A stretch of DNA of 64,000 nt, from the NCBI RefSeq assembly GCF_020164555.1, contig NZ_JAIQZB010000021.1, forward strand, positions 1 to 64,000. The letters run 5' to 3'. Position numbers and translations under genes: made by a program. The DNA comes from Salegentibacter lacus (GTDB taxonomy: Bacteria; Bacteroidota; Bacteroidia; Flavobacteriales; Flavobacteriaceae). This document shows, one piece after another, positions 18,983 through 27,391 of the stretch (positions are counted from its first letter, which is position 1; every line of letters starts with the position of its first letter). The notes under the pieces were generated by a model. The model worked only from the letters and a program-made list of their open reading frames with translations, searched no databases and was not told the origin of the DNA.

Positions 18983-21679
18983 TTACTGTAATTTGGTATT
19001 TTTCAATCTCAAAGCATTTGCAATCACTGAAACCGAACTAAAACTCATCGCTAAAGCAGCGATCATTGGTGATAATAAAAGTCCGAAAACCGGGTATAAA
19101 ACTCCGGCAGCAATCGGCACTCCAAGAGTATTATAAATTAGGGCAAAGAAGAGGTTTTGCTTAATATTTCGCATCACTTTCTTACTTAGCATCTTTGCCT
19201 TTTTCACTGCTTTTAGATCTCCTTTTACCAGGGTTATTTCGGCGCTTTCTATCGCGACATCAGTTCCGGTTCCCATAGCGATACCAATATCTGCCTGTGC
19301 CAGTGCAGGGGCATCGTTAATTCCATCGCCGGCCATCGCGACTTTTTTGCCCTCCTGCTGAAGTTTTTTTACTTCATTTTGTTTGTCTTCCGGAAGCATT
19401 CCCGCTTTAAATCCGGTTAAACCCAGTTCTTCGGCAACCGATTTTGCGGTTTTCTCATTATCGCCGGTAAACATATAAACCTCAACGCCATCGTCCATTA
19501 AAGATTTTAAGGCCTCTCTACTCGTTTTTTTAATAGGATCGGTAATCGTAAAATATCCTTCTATTTTTCCTTCTACAGAAACAAAGGATACGGTTTTGCC
19601 TTTTTCCTGTTCAGCAGTTACTTTTTTAGTAATTTCTGAAGAAATTTCAACATTTTCAGCTTGCATTAGCTTGTCGTTCCCAATGGCAACTTTTTTATTG
19701 TCTACCATTCCGGTCACTCCTTTCCCAGTAACCGAATTAAAATCTGAAGCTTCTATATATTTCAGCTCTTTTTCCTTTGCAAAATCAACCGTGGCTTTTG
19801 CCAGTGGGTGTTCACTCTGTGAATTTACCGAAGCCATAAGTTTTATAATTTCGTCTTTATTTTCTTCTGAAATCACTTCAACTTTTTCCACTTTGGGTTT
19901 GCCCTCGGTAATGGTGCCGGTTTTATCGATTATTAAAGTATCAATATCATCCATTTGCTCCAAAGCACGGGCGTTTTTAATAAGTACCCCGTTTTGTGCA
20001 CCTTTTCCAACACCTACCATAACCGACATTGGTGTAGCCAAACCTAGCGCACAAGGGCAGGCAATAATTAATACCGCAATTGCATTTACAAGCGCATATA
20101 CATATTGTGGTTCAGGCCCATAAATGGCCCATACAATATAAGTGATTACCGCAACAATTACCACAACGGGAACGAAATAAGCTGAAATTCTATCGGCTAA
20201 TTTCTGAATAGGCGCCTGAGACCTGCTGGCATCATTCACCATCTTTATAATTTGAGAAAGCAAGGTCTCCTCCCCTACTTTTTCGGCTTTCATGGTAAAG
20301 CTTCGGTTTCCGTTAATGGTTCCTGAACTTACTTTATCGCCTTCGGCCTTATCAACCGGAATAGGTTCTCCGGTAATCATAGACTCGTCTATACTGGAGT
20401 TTCCCTTTTCAATAACTCCGTCTACGGGAATCTTATCTCCCGGTTTCACCCTTAGAATATCTCCTTTTTCAATTTCGTCTATAGAAACTTCCTTTTCTTC
20501 GCCATCAACTACTTTTATCGCTTTGTTTGGAGCTAGTTTCAGCAATTCCTTTATAGCCGAATTTGTCTTACTATGTGCCCGGGCTTCTAAGACCTGACCA
20601 AGTAGAACAAGCGTGAGAATTACCGTTGCAGCTTCAAAATAAACGTGCACGGTGCCCATTTCAGTCTTAAACTGCGGCGGAAAGAAATCGGGAAACAACA
20701 TACCAAAAACACTGAAAAGCCAGGCCACACCAGCACCAATGCCAATAAGGGTAAACATATTGAGATTCCAGGTTTTTATAGATCGCCAGGCGCGCTCAAA
20801 AAACATCCAGGTAGCGTAAAATACCACGGGAATTGAAAGCCCAAACTGCGCCCAGTTCCAGTATTTCATTTCTAAGACATCATACAGAGGATTGTTCGGA
20901 ATCATCTCAGACATTGCGATAATAAAAATAGGTAAGGTAAACGCAACCGCGATTTTAAACTTTTTTAGCAGCTTTTTATATGATTTGCTTTCAGACGATT
21001 CTTCGGGTTCTTTTGGCACCAGGTCCATTCCGCACTTTGGGCAGGAACCAGGACCATCCTGCTCCACTTCAGGATGCATTGGGCAGGTGTACGTTGTAGC
21101 TTGAGGTTTTAGACTGGCTTCTTCTACCAAATCCATTCCGCAAACCGGGCAATCTCCGGGTTTATCATAAGTTTTGTCTCCTTCGCAATGCATAGGGCAA
21201 TAATAAACCCCAGTGCCACTTCCTTTAGTTTTTTGCTTTTCTGGTTTCGGTTTCTTTCCAGACTGGTGAATTTGGTAGTTATCACCATCATCTTTTAAGG
21301 CTTGCTGTAATTTCTCTAATGAAACATTTTCCTTGGCAACAATTCTAGCTTCTTCCTTTTCGAGATTTACCTCTGCAGATTTTACACCCTCAACTTTATT
21401 CAAAATTTCTTCAACGTGGCGCCTACAACCCATACAGGTCATTCCACTCACAGGATATGTTTGAACGTTTTCGTCTTCTGGATGAATTTGGTAGTTGCTA
21501 TCTTTTAGTGCTTTCTGAAATTCTTCAATTTCAATATGTTTTTCCATCTCGATTTCGGCGGAGGATTTTTCGAGATCTACCTGGGCATTCGTTACCCCAT
21601 CCACATTTTTTAAAGTATTTTCAACGTGGGCCCTGCAACCCATACAGATCATTCCAGAAATTTGATAGCTGTGTTTCAT
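18983..21679 (-). CDS. copA: Copper-translocating P-type ATPase CopA
   Basis: An 898-residue P1B-type ATPase that exports Cu(I) from the cytoplasm. It has two HMA domains (Cys12/Cys15 and Cys82/Cys85, both CMGC) and two short heavy-metal-binding modules (YYCPMHCEG...CPVCGMDL and YTCPMHPEV...CPKCGMDL). The pump core has the CPC ion path (near 541-543), [21 protein letters not shown] (Asp near 585), a nucleotide-binding HP motif (SEHPLAKA) and [16 protein letters not shown]. The upstream ATG at 21748 is rejected because that extension translates a dispersed DNA repeat. The double HMA plus double metal-module N-terminus is long for the family. Confidence 0.95.
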   Translation of the reverse strand: MKHSYQISGMICMGCRAHVENTLKNVDGVTNAQVDLEKSSAEIEMEKHIEIEEFQKALKDSNYQIHPEDENVQTYPVSGMTCMGCRRHVEEILNKVEGVKSAEVNLEKEEARIVAKENVSLEKLQQALKDDGDNYQIHQSGKKPKPEKQKTKGSGTGVYYCPMHCEGDKTYDKPGDCPVCGMDLVEEASLKPQATTYTCPMHPEVEQDGPGSCPKCGMDLVPKEPEESSESKSYKKLLKKFKIAVAFTLPIFIIAMSEMIPNNPLYDVLEMKYWNWAQFGLSIPVVFYATWMFFERAWRSIKTWNLNMFTLIGIGAGVAWLFSVFGMLFPDFFPPQFKTEMGTVHVYFEAATVILTLVLLGQVLEARAHSKTNSAIKELLKLAPNKAIKVVDGEEKEVSIDEIEKGDILRVKPGDKIPVDGVIEKGNSSIDESMITGEPIPVDKAEGDKVSSGTINGNRSFTMKAEKVGEETLLSQIIKMVNDASRSQAPIQKLADRISAYFVPVVVIVAVITYIVWAIYGPEPQYVYALVNAIAVLIIACPCALGLATPMSVMVGVGKGAQNGVLIKNARALEQMDDIDTLIIDKTGTITEGKPKVEKVEVISEENKDEIIKLMASVNSQSEHPLAKATVDFAKEKELKYIEASDFNSVTGKGVTGMVDNKKVAIGNDKLMQAENVEISSEITKKVTAEQEKGKTVSFVSVEGKIEGYFTITDPIKKTSREALKSLMDDGVEVYMFTGDNEKTAKSVAEELGLTGFKAGMLPEDKQNEVKKLQQEGKKVAMAGDGINDAPALAQADIGIAMGTGTDVAIESAEITLVKGDLKAVKKAKMLSKKVMRNIKQNLFFALIYNTLGVPIAAGVLYPVFGLLLSPMIAALAMSFSSVSVIANALRLKNTKLQ

Positions 21680-21723
21680 AGATTTTATTGGAGAGAAAAG
21701 GCTGTTTGAACCAATTTTACCCA

Positions 21724-21795
21724 CGTCATGCTGAATTTGTTTCAGCATCTAAATTGAAAGAAATTAGGCCCTGAAACCAGTTCAGGGTGACGGCC
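21724..21795. repeat. Two copies of a GTCA-CTGAA-TTCAG intergenic palindrome
   Basis: The first copy (21724-21750) pairs ATGCTGAA with TTCAGCAT. The second, on the other strand (21769-21793), pairs CCCTGAA with TTCAGGG. A third copy lies at 57358-57380. The shared consensus is near GTCAnSCTGAAYTTGTTTCAG. This looks like a dispersed REP-like element and lies just upstream of copA. Confidence 0.65.
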
Positions 21796-21833
21796 AGTAA
21801 GAAAAATTCAAACAGCCTTTAAAGATTTAAATT

Positions 21834-22154
21834 TTAGGCTAAATATGCTTCGCAAGCTTTTGCACACTCACGGCAGGCTTTGGCGCAATCCTGACAGTGT
21901 TGGTGATCGTGCTGGCCGCATTCGTCGGCACAGGCATTACAAACTTCGATACAATACTTTACGAGTCCGTCTACATTTTTATAACCGGTAACCAATACCT
22001 GGTTAAGCGTGCTACAAACCTCTGCACAAACCCTATCGGTTCTAATGCAGTCTTTCATCATTTTCACATTGTCTTCATCAAGACATGCATCAGCACAATA
22101 ATTGCAGTGGTTAATGCAATTCCCTAAGGTGCTTAGCAATTCCTCATTCCTCAT
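21834..22154 (-). CDS. Four-helix-bundle copper-binding protein (Csp/DUF326)
   Basis: A 106-residue protein with 16 cysteines, arranged as CxxxC and CxxC pairs along helices (NCINHCNYCADAC, YCIEVCNACADEC, HCQDCAKACRECAKAC). This matches the copper storage protein family, whose bundle holds many Cu(I) ions on inward-facing cysteines. There is no signal peptide, so it is probably a cytosolic (Csp3-like) store. It has its own promoter at 22180-22187 and lies between copA and the regulator. Confidence 0.92.
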   Translation of the reverse strand: MRNEELLSTLGNCINHCNYCADACLDEDNVKMMKDCIRTDRVCAEVCSTLNQVLVTGYKNVDGLVKYCIEVCNACADECGQHDHQHCQDCAKACRECAKACEAYLA

Positions 22155-22179
22155 AATATTGGTTTTTAATGGTTTACAT

Positions 22180-22187
22180 CAAAGTTA
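22180..22187 (-). promoter_or_regulatory. -7 promoter box of the copper-storage protein gene
   Basis: Minus-strand TAACTTTG matches TAnnTTTG exactly and predicts a leader of about 20 bases. A -33 TTG is not clear. The stretch from 22188 to 22365 shows nothing else certain. Confidence 0.5.
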
Positions 22188-22365
22188 AGCACTATAAACC
22201 GTAATGAGTTTTAAAATTATGGTAAGAAGTTATAAGAAAATTGAAAAATATGAGGCCAGAAAATTCCGTTTACGGACTGGAAACTCAAAAGATATATGAT
22301 GTTGAAACAATCCCAAATCCCCGGGATCACAACGTTTTCAATATAAATTTTCAGAACTTGAAAGA

Positions 22366-22932
22366 CTAAATATCGTCCAGTGGCTTTCGTTCTAAATGTC
22401 GCAGTTTATATTGCGACGGATTTAATCCAGCTTCTTTTTTGAAGAAAGTAGAAAGATAAGCGGCACTGCCAAAACCCATTTTATCGGCAATTTCTGAAAT
22501 ATTCAATTCATCATATTCCAGTAATTCTTTGATACGTTCTGCCTTTATCTTATTCTGAAAACTTTGAATACTTTGCCCTTCGGCTTTAGTGAAGATGGTG
22601 GTAAGATGGCTATAATCGTAATGCAGTTCTTCACTTAGAACCTGAGAAAGCTTTTTGTTTTCAAAATCTTTTCGCTCGTAAACCCATTCAATAATCAAGG
22701 ATTTAATATCGTTAACAATTTTATCAGTTCTTTCAGACACGATTTCAAATCCGCTGTCATCTAGCTCTTCCTTTAAAAGCTGTAATTGAGTTTTAGAAAG
22801 TTCTTCTTTAAACTCGATCCTGCCTAAACTTATGTGTTCATATTTGAGGTTTTGTTGCTCTAAAGTATTTCTAACGCTCATCAGGCAACGATCGCAAACC
22901 ATGTTTTTTATATGCAGAATATTATTTTTCAA
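22366..22932 (-). CDS. AraC-type regulator fused to an HMA-like metal domain
   Basis: A 188-residue protein of two parts. Residues 1-65 have the pattern of an HMA domain, with MVCDRC (Cys13, Cys16) after the first strand and a closing DSGFEIV. Residues of about 80-185 form two helix-turn-helix motifs of the AraC family (LNISEIADKMGFGSAAYLS, FFKKEAGLNPSQYK). There is no classical sugar-binding cupin domain. Its place between the copper-storage gene and the efflux genes suggests that it senses Cu(I) with the CxxC pair and controls the island. That function is inference; the domains are visible. Confidence 0.82.
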   Translation of the reverse strand: MKNNILHIKNMVCDRCLMSVRNTLEQQNLKYEHISLGRIEFKEELSKTQLQLLKEELDDSGFEIVSERTDKIVNDIKSLIIEWVYERKDFENKKLSQVLSEELHYDYSHLTTIFTKAEGQSIQSFQNKIKAERIKELLEYDELNISEIADKMGFGSAAYLSTFFKKEAGLNPSQYKLRHLERKPLDDI

Positions 22933-22952
22933 AATCCTTTTATAAGTTAAAA

Positions 22953-22978
22953 CCTACAGGGTTTTAAAACCCTGTAGG
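22953..22978. repeat. Perfect 26-bp palindrome between regulator and DUF3347 gene
   Basis: CCTACAGGGTTTT is followed at once by its exact reverse complement, with no loop. On the minus strand TTTT follows. It lies 20 bases 5' of the regulator start and 11 bases from the stop of the DUF3347 gene. It could be a transcription stop for the efflux operon, a regulator-binding site or a dispersed palindrome. Confidence 0.6.
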
Positions 22979-22989
22979 AATATATTTAA

Positions 22990-23559
22990 TTATTGAATAG
23001 TAGCTTCTACCCTACCGCATTTCAGCATTTTATCGCCATAATACGGGTTAAAAATATCTTTGGAATTGGAAAACCAGTAGTCACCCTTTCCTTCAAAAGC
23101 CATTGGACAATATTGCTTATAAATCTCACCCGATTCTAAAGCGTCTTGCAAAACAGATTCCATGGCTGCGGTAAGTTTAGAGAATTCTTCTCTTTGCATA
23201 TTAACATCATCACTTTCTGAAATTCGCTTAGCAACCGAAGTAATTTCTTCATTTTCACCGGCTTTTTTAGCGAGTTCAGCTGCTTTATTACTTGCAGCTT
23301 CAGCATCGGTATTTACAAAGGCGTCCTTTATTTCTACATATAAACTATAGAGTTCAGCGGTAGTTTCATCTTTAAATTCTGCCCGTAATTCTTCGCCTTT
23401 ATAGGTCTCCATTTTAGCTTGATCCTCAGACTGGTGCATTTCATTTTGCATAGGTTCTGCCGGTTCATCCTTTTTTTCTTCGGCATCGCGGCAAGAGGTC
23501 ATAGATAGCGATCCCACTACCAGGCTAAGCATCATCACGTTTTTAAGCTTCTTTTTCAT
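22990..23559 (-). CDS. DUF3347 domain lipoprotein
   Basis: A 189-residue lipoprotein with lipobox SLSMTSC and a polar Met/Glu linker (PMQNEMHQSEDQ). The C-terminal DUF3347 domain has the conserved IYKQYCPMAFEGKGDYWFSN and IFNPYYGDKMLKCG, with a Cys and Met pair at each end that could bind copper. The same domain closes the CusB protein two genes upstream. An upstream ATG at 23586 is rejected because the signal peptide begins at MKKKLKN. A periplasmic copper buffer or chaperone role is inferred from context. Confidence 0.8.
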   Translation of the reverse strand: MKKKLKNVMMLSLVVGSLSMTSCRDAEEKKDEPAEPMQNEMHQSEDQAKMETYKGEELRAEFKDETTAELYSLYVEIKDAFVNTDAEAASNKAAELAKKAGENEEITSVAKRISESDDVNMQREEFSKLTAAMESVLQDALESGEIYKQYCPMAFEGKGDYWFSNSKDIFNPYYGDKMLKCGRVEATIQ

Positions 23560-23598
23560 CGTTTCTGTTTTTAATTTAATTTGCATTTATAATTATTC

Positions 23599-24306
23599 TT
23601 ATTTAAATCGTTTTTGAATTTTTCTTATAGAAGGTGAGGAAATATACCAAAGTACAAAACCACTTAAAACGGTAATTAATCCCATTAGCGAAAAAATACG
23701 CAGTACGAGATTATTAAAATCATCCCTGCCTTCATAATCCATTGTGTGAGTCATCCATCGAAAATCGAACCAGCGCCAGTCACGGTGTCGCACTGACCTG
23801 AATGCGGCATCCTGCACCGATATATACGCTTTCAGGTCGGCAGGTTCCTTATAGGAAATCACATAGGCCGGTAAAGCACCGCCTCGATATTCGTGATGAT
23901 CTCCGGTTTCATTGATTAGTTTAATCCCTGCTACCTGTAGATCTTCCCGCATGTGCTTTTTAGCAATTTTCAGGGCTTCTTCCCGGCTAATTTCTTGCCT
24001 TTTCTCTCCCGTTTTTGGATTAACTAAGCTTTGTCCGTTAATTAAATAAAAAGCTTCACCGCCAATATCTTTAAGTTCTAATGAACTTACCGGGATGTCA
24101 GACAATATTGCTCCCGGACCTTGAAGATTGGAAAAAGAAGGATTTTCAACAACCTCCTTTTTAAAATGATCCCCATGGATCTCATCAAGATCAGTCCAGC
24201 TAAAATACATCCCACTAATGGTCCACATAATGAACTGAATTCCTATAAAAAGTCCCAGGTATCTATGGGCCTGTCTTAATTTTCGAGCTGTTTTACGTTT
24301 AACCAC
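23599..24306 (-). CDS. PepSY domain membrane protein
   Basis: A 235-residue inner-membrane protein. One helix near 13-36 (YLGLFIGIQFIMWTISGMYF) opens it, a periplasmic region with a PepSY-like domain (SREEALKIAKKHMRE) follows, and a second helix near 205-227 closes it with a short basic tail. It resembles PepSY-associated TM proteins, some of which act in metal or flavin-linked redox. It lies between the DUF3347 gene and cusB in the same run. A link to copper reduction or delivery is inference. Confidence 0.75.
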   Translation of the reverse strand: MVKRKTARKLRQAHRYLGLFIGIQFIMWTISGMYFSWTDLDEIHGDHFKKEVVENPSFSNLQGPGAILSDIPVSSLELKDIGGEAFYLINGQSLVNPKTGEKRQEISREEALKIAKKHMREDLQVAGIKLINETGDHHEYRGGALPAYVISYKEPADLKAYISVQDAAFRSVRHRDWRWFDFRWMTHTMDYEGRDDFNNLVLRIFSLMGLITVLSGFVLWYISSPSIRKIQKRFK

Positions 24307-24386
24307 TTTCAGGCTTTTAATTCAACAAACTTATATAAATTTTTATTTTACCGTTTTCTCAATAAATTATTCACTATACAATACTG

Positions 24387-26108
24387 TTATTCTTTAATTA
24401 CATCGGTAACCTCCCCGCAATTAAGCATCGCACTACCGTAATAGGGATTCCTAATTTCTTCAGAAAGGCTTAACCAATCTGCACCTTTATCGTTATTTGC
24501 CATAGGGCAATGCTGAATATAAATTTGCTCATTAAAAGGCTTGAAACTTTTTGCCATCCTGATCATTTCTGCGGAAAGATCAATAAAACCGGTTCTTAAA
24601 GCTGAAATATCTTCCGAAGCTTTTAAAGCAGGTAATTCCGACTGAAGCCTATTTTTATAATTTTCCATAGCATCTGCGGCTGAATTCGAGATAACCGAAT
24701 TATCCACCGCCTCAATTGCTTTTTCTAATCCGATTAGTTGCTTTTTCGCGCCTTCGAAATCATCTTCTACAAGGGTGTTTTTTAAAGCTAAATAGGAATT
24801 AAAAACTTCTTGAAGTTCCGTTTTTTCTGCTTCAGATAATTTTATTTCACTCAAATTGCTTTCCCCCTCTTCCGGCGGATTCATCATACTGGGTCTTCCG
24901 GCCAACTGCACTGCAGCATCTATCGTAAATGTTCCGTTTACCACAATTTCCTCACCTTCATTTAAACCTTCTTCAATTACATAAGAATCCCCCAGGGAAG
25001 CTCCTAAAACCACTTCCCGATACTTAAACCCGGCACCACTTTCAACATCTTCCTTTACATACACCACAGAACGTTTTCCCGTCCATAAAACAGCTGATTG
25101 GGGGATTACAATTTTCTCATTTTCCACATTTAGGCTGTTTTCTATGATTCCCGTAGCAAACATTCCCGGTTTTATACGCCTATCCTCATTATCTATTTCT
25201 ACTCTCGCTGTGGCAACCCGCGTATTACTATTTAATAATGGATCTACGAAATTAACCTCACCTTCAAAAGTTTCACCGGGAAGCGATTTAATAGTGTATT
25301 CTATTTTGCTGCCTTCTTTAATCCATGACATATTGCTCTCGTAAACATCAAAAAGCACCCAAAGTTTATCCAGGTTTGCGATTTCGTAAATAGGCATTCC
25401 CCGTTCCAGGTAATCGCCCTGCTCAGCCATTAAATCGGTCACTACCCCTCCAACATCGGCGGTAATAGGAAAACGATCTATAGTCTCGCCTCTGCTTAGC
25501 ATTTTATTAATTTGATTCTCGCCAATTTTCCAGTTTCTCAGCTTTTGTTTTGCGGCTTCAAAAAGTTCCGGCTGGCTTTCCCTTATCTCGGCTGCCTGTA
25601 ATAATTCTTCCTGTGCAGTTACCAATTCCGGTGAATAAACGCTGGCCAAAACCTGTCCTCGATTTACTTTTTCACCAGTAAAATTAACACTTAATTGCTC
25701 AATTCTCCCGGGAATATGAGTAGACTGTGTGTAAGTGTTCCGCTCGTCTACCTCAACTTTTCCGTTAAGTCGAATTTCTTTCGAAGCATCATTTGTACCA
25801 ACAATCAGGGTTTCAACATTTGCAAGTTTAAGTGCGTTTTCACTCATCACAAACATATCTGAATCCAATTCGTTTTCATTCTCAGAAACAGGAATGAGAT
25901 CCATTCCACAAATTGGGCAATCGCCCGGTTCGTTTTGTCTTACTGAAGGATGCATAGAACAGGTCCAGATTTGATCTTCGCTCATTTCAGAATGATCATG
26001 CTCTTCAGCTTCTTCAGCATCATTTCCTCCTCCAAAAAACAAGTAGCCTAACAACACGCCGAGAATAAGAATTCCGGCCGCTTTCCAAATATAATTAGTT
26101 CGTTTCAT
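24387..26108 (-). CDS. cusB: CusB-like efflux RND periplasmic adaptor with extra metal domains
   Basis: A 573-residue membrane-fusion protein of a tripartite metal exporter. It has an N-terminal anchor helix (10-25), a His/Asp-rich linker (EEHDHSEMSED) and a heavy-metal-binding module (WTCSMHPSV...CPICGMDL, Cys50/Cys64/Cys67). The barrel-sandwich and hairpin core follows (SVNFTGEKVNRGQVLASVYSP). A C-terminal DUF3347 domain (about 430-573, HCPMANNDKGADWLSLS, NPYYGSAMLNCG) is beyond the standard CusB length of about 400. Its end overlaps nothing downstream, while its start overlaps the TolC-like gene by 14 bases. Confidence 0.9.
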   Translation of the reverse strand: MKRTNYIWKAAGILILGVLLGYLFFGGGNDAEEAEEHDHSEMSEDQIWTCSMHPSVRQNEPGDCPICGMDLIPVSENENELDSDMFVMSENALKLANVETLIVGTNDASKEIRLNGKVEVDERNTYTQSTHIPGRIEQLSVNFTGEKVNRGQVLASVYSPELVTAQEELLQAAEIRESQPELFEAAKQKLRNWKIGENQINKMLSRGETIDRFPITADVGGVVTDLMAEQGDYLERGMPIYEIANLDKLWVLFDVYESNMSWIKEGSKIEYTIKSLPGETFEGEVNFVDPLLNSNTRVATARVEIDNEDRRIKPGMFATGIIENSLNVENEKIVIPQSAVLWTGKRSVVYVKEDVESGAGFKYREVVLGASLGDSYVIEEGLNEGEEIVVNGTFTIDAAVQLAGRPSMMNPPEEGESNLSEIKLSEAEKTELQEVFNSYLALKNTLVEDDFEGAKKQLIGLEKAIEAVDNSVISNSAADAMENYKNRLQSELPALKASEDISALRTGFIDLSAEMIRMAKSFKPFNEQIYIQHCPMANNDKGADWLSLSEEIRNPYYGSAMLNCGEVTDVIKE

Positions 26109-27363
26109 CGTAGTTTTCAGTTTTAGCTGATAAATAATCCATTTTTGCCTGAGCCGTAAATCCGGCTTTCAAAGCTTCTATTTGCTGAGTTTTCAGCATT
26201 AAAACATCCTGGTTCATTCGAAGTACTTCTTCAAAATCACCATCGTTATTACTAAAAGCCGAAACCAAAAGTCTATTTACCTGGCCAGAACTTTCTATTT
26301 GCCTTTCATAAAGTTTTAGCAGCTTATCGGCCTTGTTTAAATTGTAAACAGTTTGCTCAAATTCACTTTGCAACTGATTTCTTCGAGCTTCTTTATTTTG
26401 AATTGCGGCTTCCTGCATTAGTTCGGCTTCTTTTTCTGCAGCTTTATATTTTTTTCTGAAAATTGGCAAACTCACAGAAAACATGGGCATTATTGCATCC
26501 TGCCCATTCATAGGTGGATTCGCATCTGTCCGCTTTGAAATAACCGAGTAATCCACTCCAATCCCAAAATTAGGTAAACCTGATTTTTGAGCTGTTTCTG
26601 CGCGACTTTCGTATGCCTCCCGCTCCCTATCGAATTTGGTAAGTTCAGGATGCATCTTAAAAGCTTCTTCCGCATTAACAATTTCAGCCTGTATTTCAGG
26701 ATTAAAAATCAAAGTATCCTGAATAGAAACTTCGGCTTCCCGCTCTCTATTCAATAATAAATTAAACTGCTTTTTTAAACTTTCTAATTGTTCTTCTTCC
26801 AGTTCAATTTCGGTTAAAGCTTCATCCCGCTTGATATCCACTCGCACCACATTCACCATTTTTGAACTTCCGCTTCTAAATTTACTTAGGGAAAGCTCAC
26901 GATAGGAATCCAGAATATCAAGGTTTTTCTCTTTTAAAGCAATAGTCTTCTCAATGGCGAAAAGCTCAGCATAGGCTTTCTTTATTTGAAAAAACAAATC
27001 AGCTCGCATTGCTAAATACTCCTGAAATCTTGCTTCTGCCAGTAAATCGGCTGCTTCTTTTTTCGTTCTTAAAGTTCCAAACCAGGGAAACATTTGCATC
27101 AGGCTAAACCTGGCTTCCTGGGCACCCAACCTGGTTTCTATCATTCTACCAAATGCGCTTACCGTAAGCGTGGGATCTGGTAAAGAAGAAACTTGTGGAG
27201 ATTGCTGCAGTGCAGCCTCAAACTGCGTATAAGCCGATTGCAGCTTCGGGTTATTTTCTGCAGCTATTTGGAGATAATCTTCCAACTCCTGGGCGATCCC
27301 TACTGCTCCCCAAAGCGGAATTAGAAGCAGGCTCATAATTATTTTTTTTCTGTCTATTTTCAT
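26095..27363 (-). CDS. TolC family outer-membrane channel of the metal exporter (CusC-like)
   Basis: A 422-residue protein with signal peptide (ending GAVGIAQ) and the long paired helices of TolC proteins (LEDYLQIAAENNPKLQSAYT, repeat-like second half). It would form the outer duct for CusA and CusB. It is encoded between them, 28 bases after cusA and overlapping cusB by 14 bases. No lipobox is seen, unlike enterobacterial CusC. The assignment rests on fold pattern and operon position. Confidence 0.88.
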   Translation of the reverse strand: MKIDRKKIIMSLLLIPLWGAVGIAQELEDYLQIAAENNPKLQSAYTQFEAALQQSPQVSSLPDPTLTVSAFGRMIETRLGAQEARFSLMQMFPWFGTLRTKKEAADLLAEARFQEYLAMRADLFFQIKKAYAELFAIEKTIALKEKNLDILDSYRELSLSKFRSGSSKMVNVVRVDIKRDEALTEIELEEEQLESLKKQFNLLLNREREAEVSIQDTLIFNPEIQAEIVNAEEAFKMHPELTKFDREREAYESRAETAQKSGLPNFGIGVDYSVISKRTDANPPMNGQDAIMPMFSVSLPIFRKKYKAAEKEAELMQEAAIQNKEARRNQLQSEFEQTVYNLNKADKLLKLYERQIESSGQVNRLLVSAFSNNDGDFEEVLRMNQDVLMLKTQQIEALKAGFTAQAKMDYLSAKTENYDETN

Positions 27364-27391
27364 TATCTGATTCTTATTTCATTCAGAAATT

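Noticed and set aside
19596-20123. 175-residue plus-strand frame opposite copA
   Set aside because: Lies inside the copA catalytic core, with low-complexity Ser/Phe content.
21680-21748. Upstream ATG extension of CopA
   Set aside because: The added residues translate a dispersed palindromic repeat; the HMA domain begins at the ATG at 21679.
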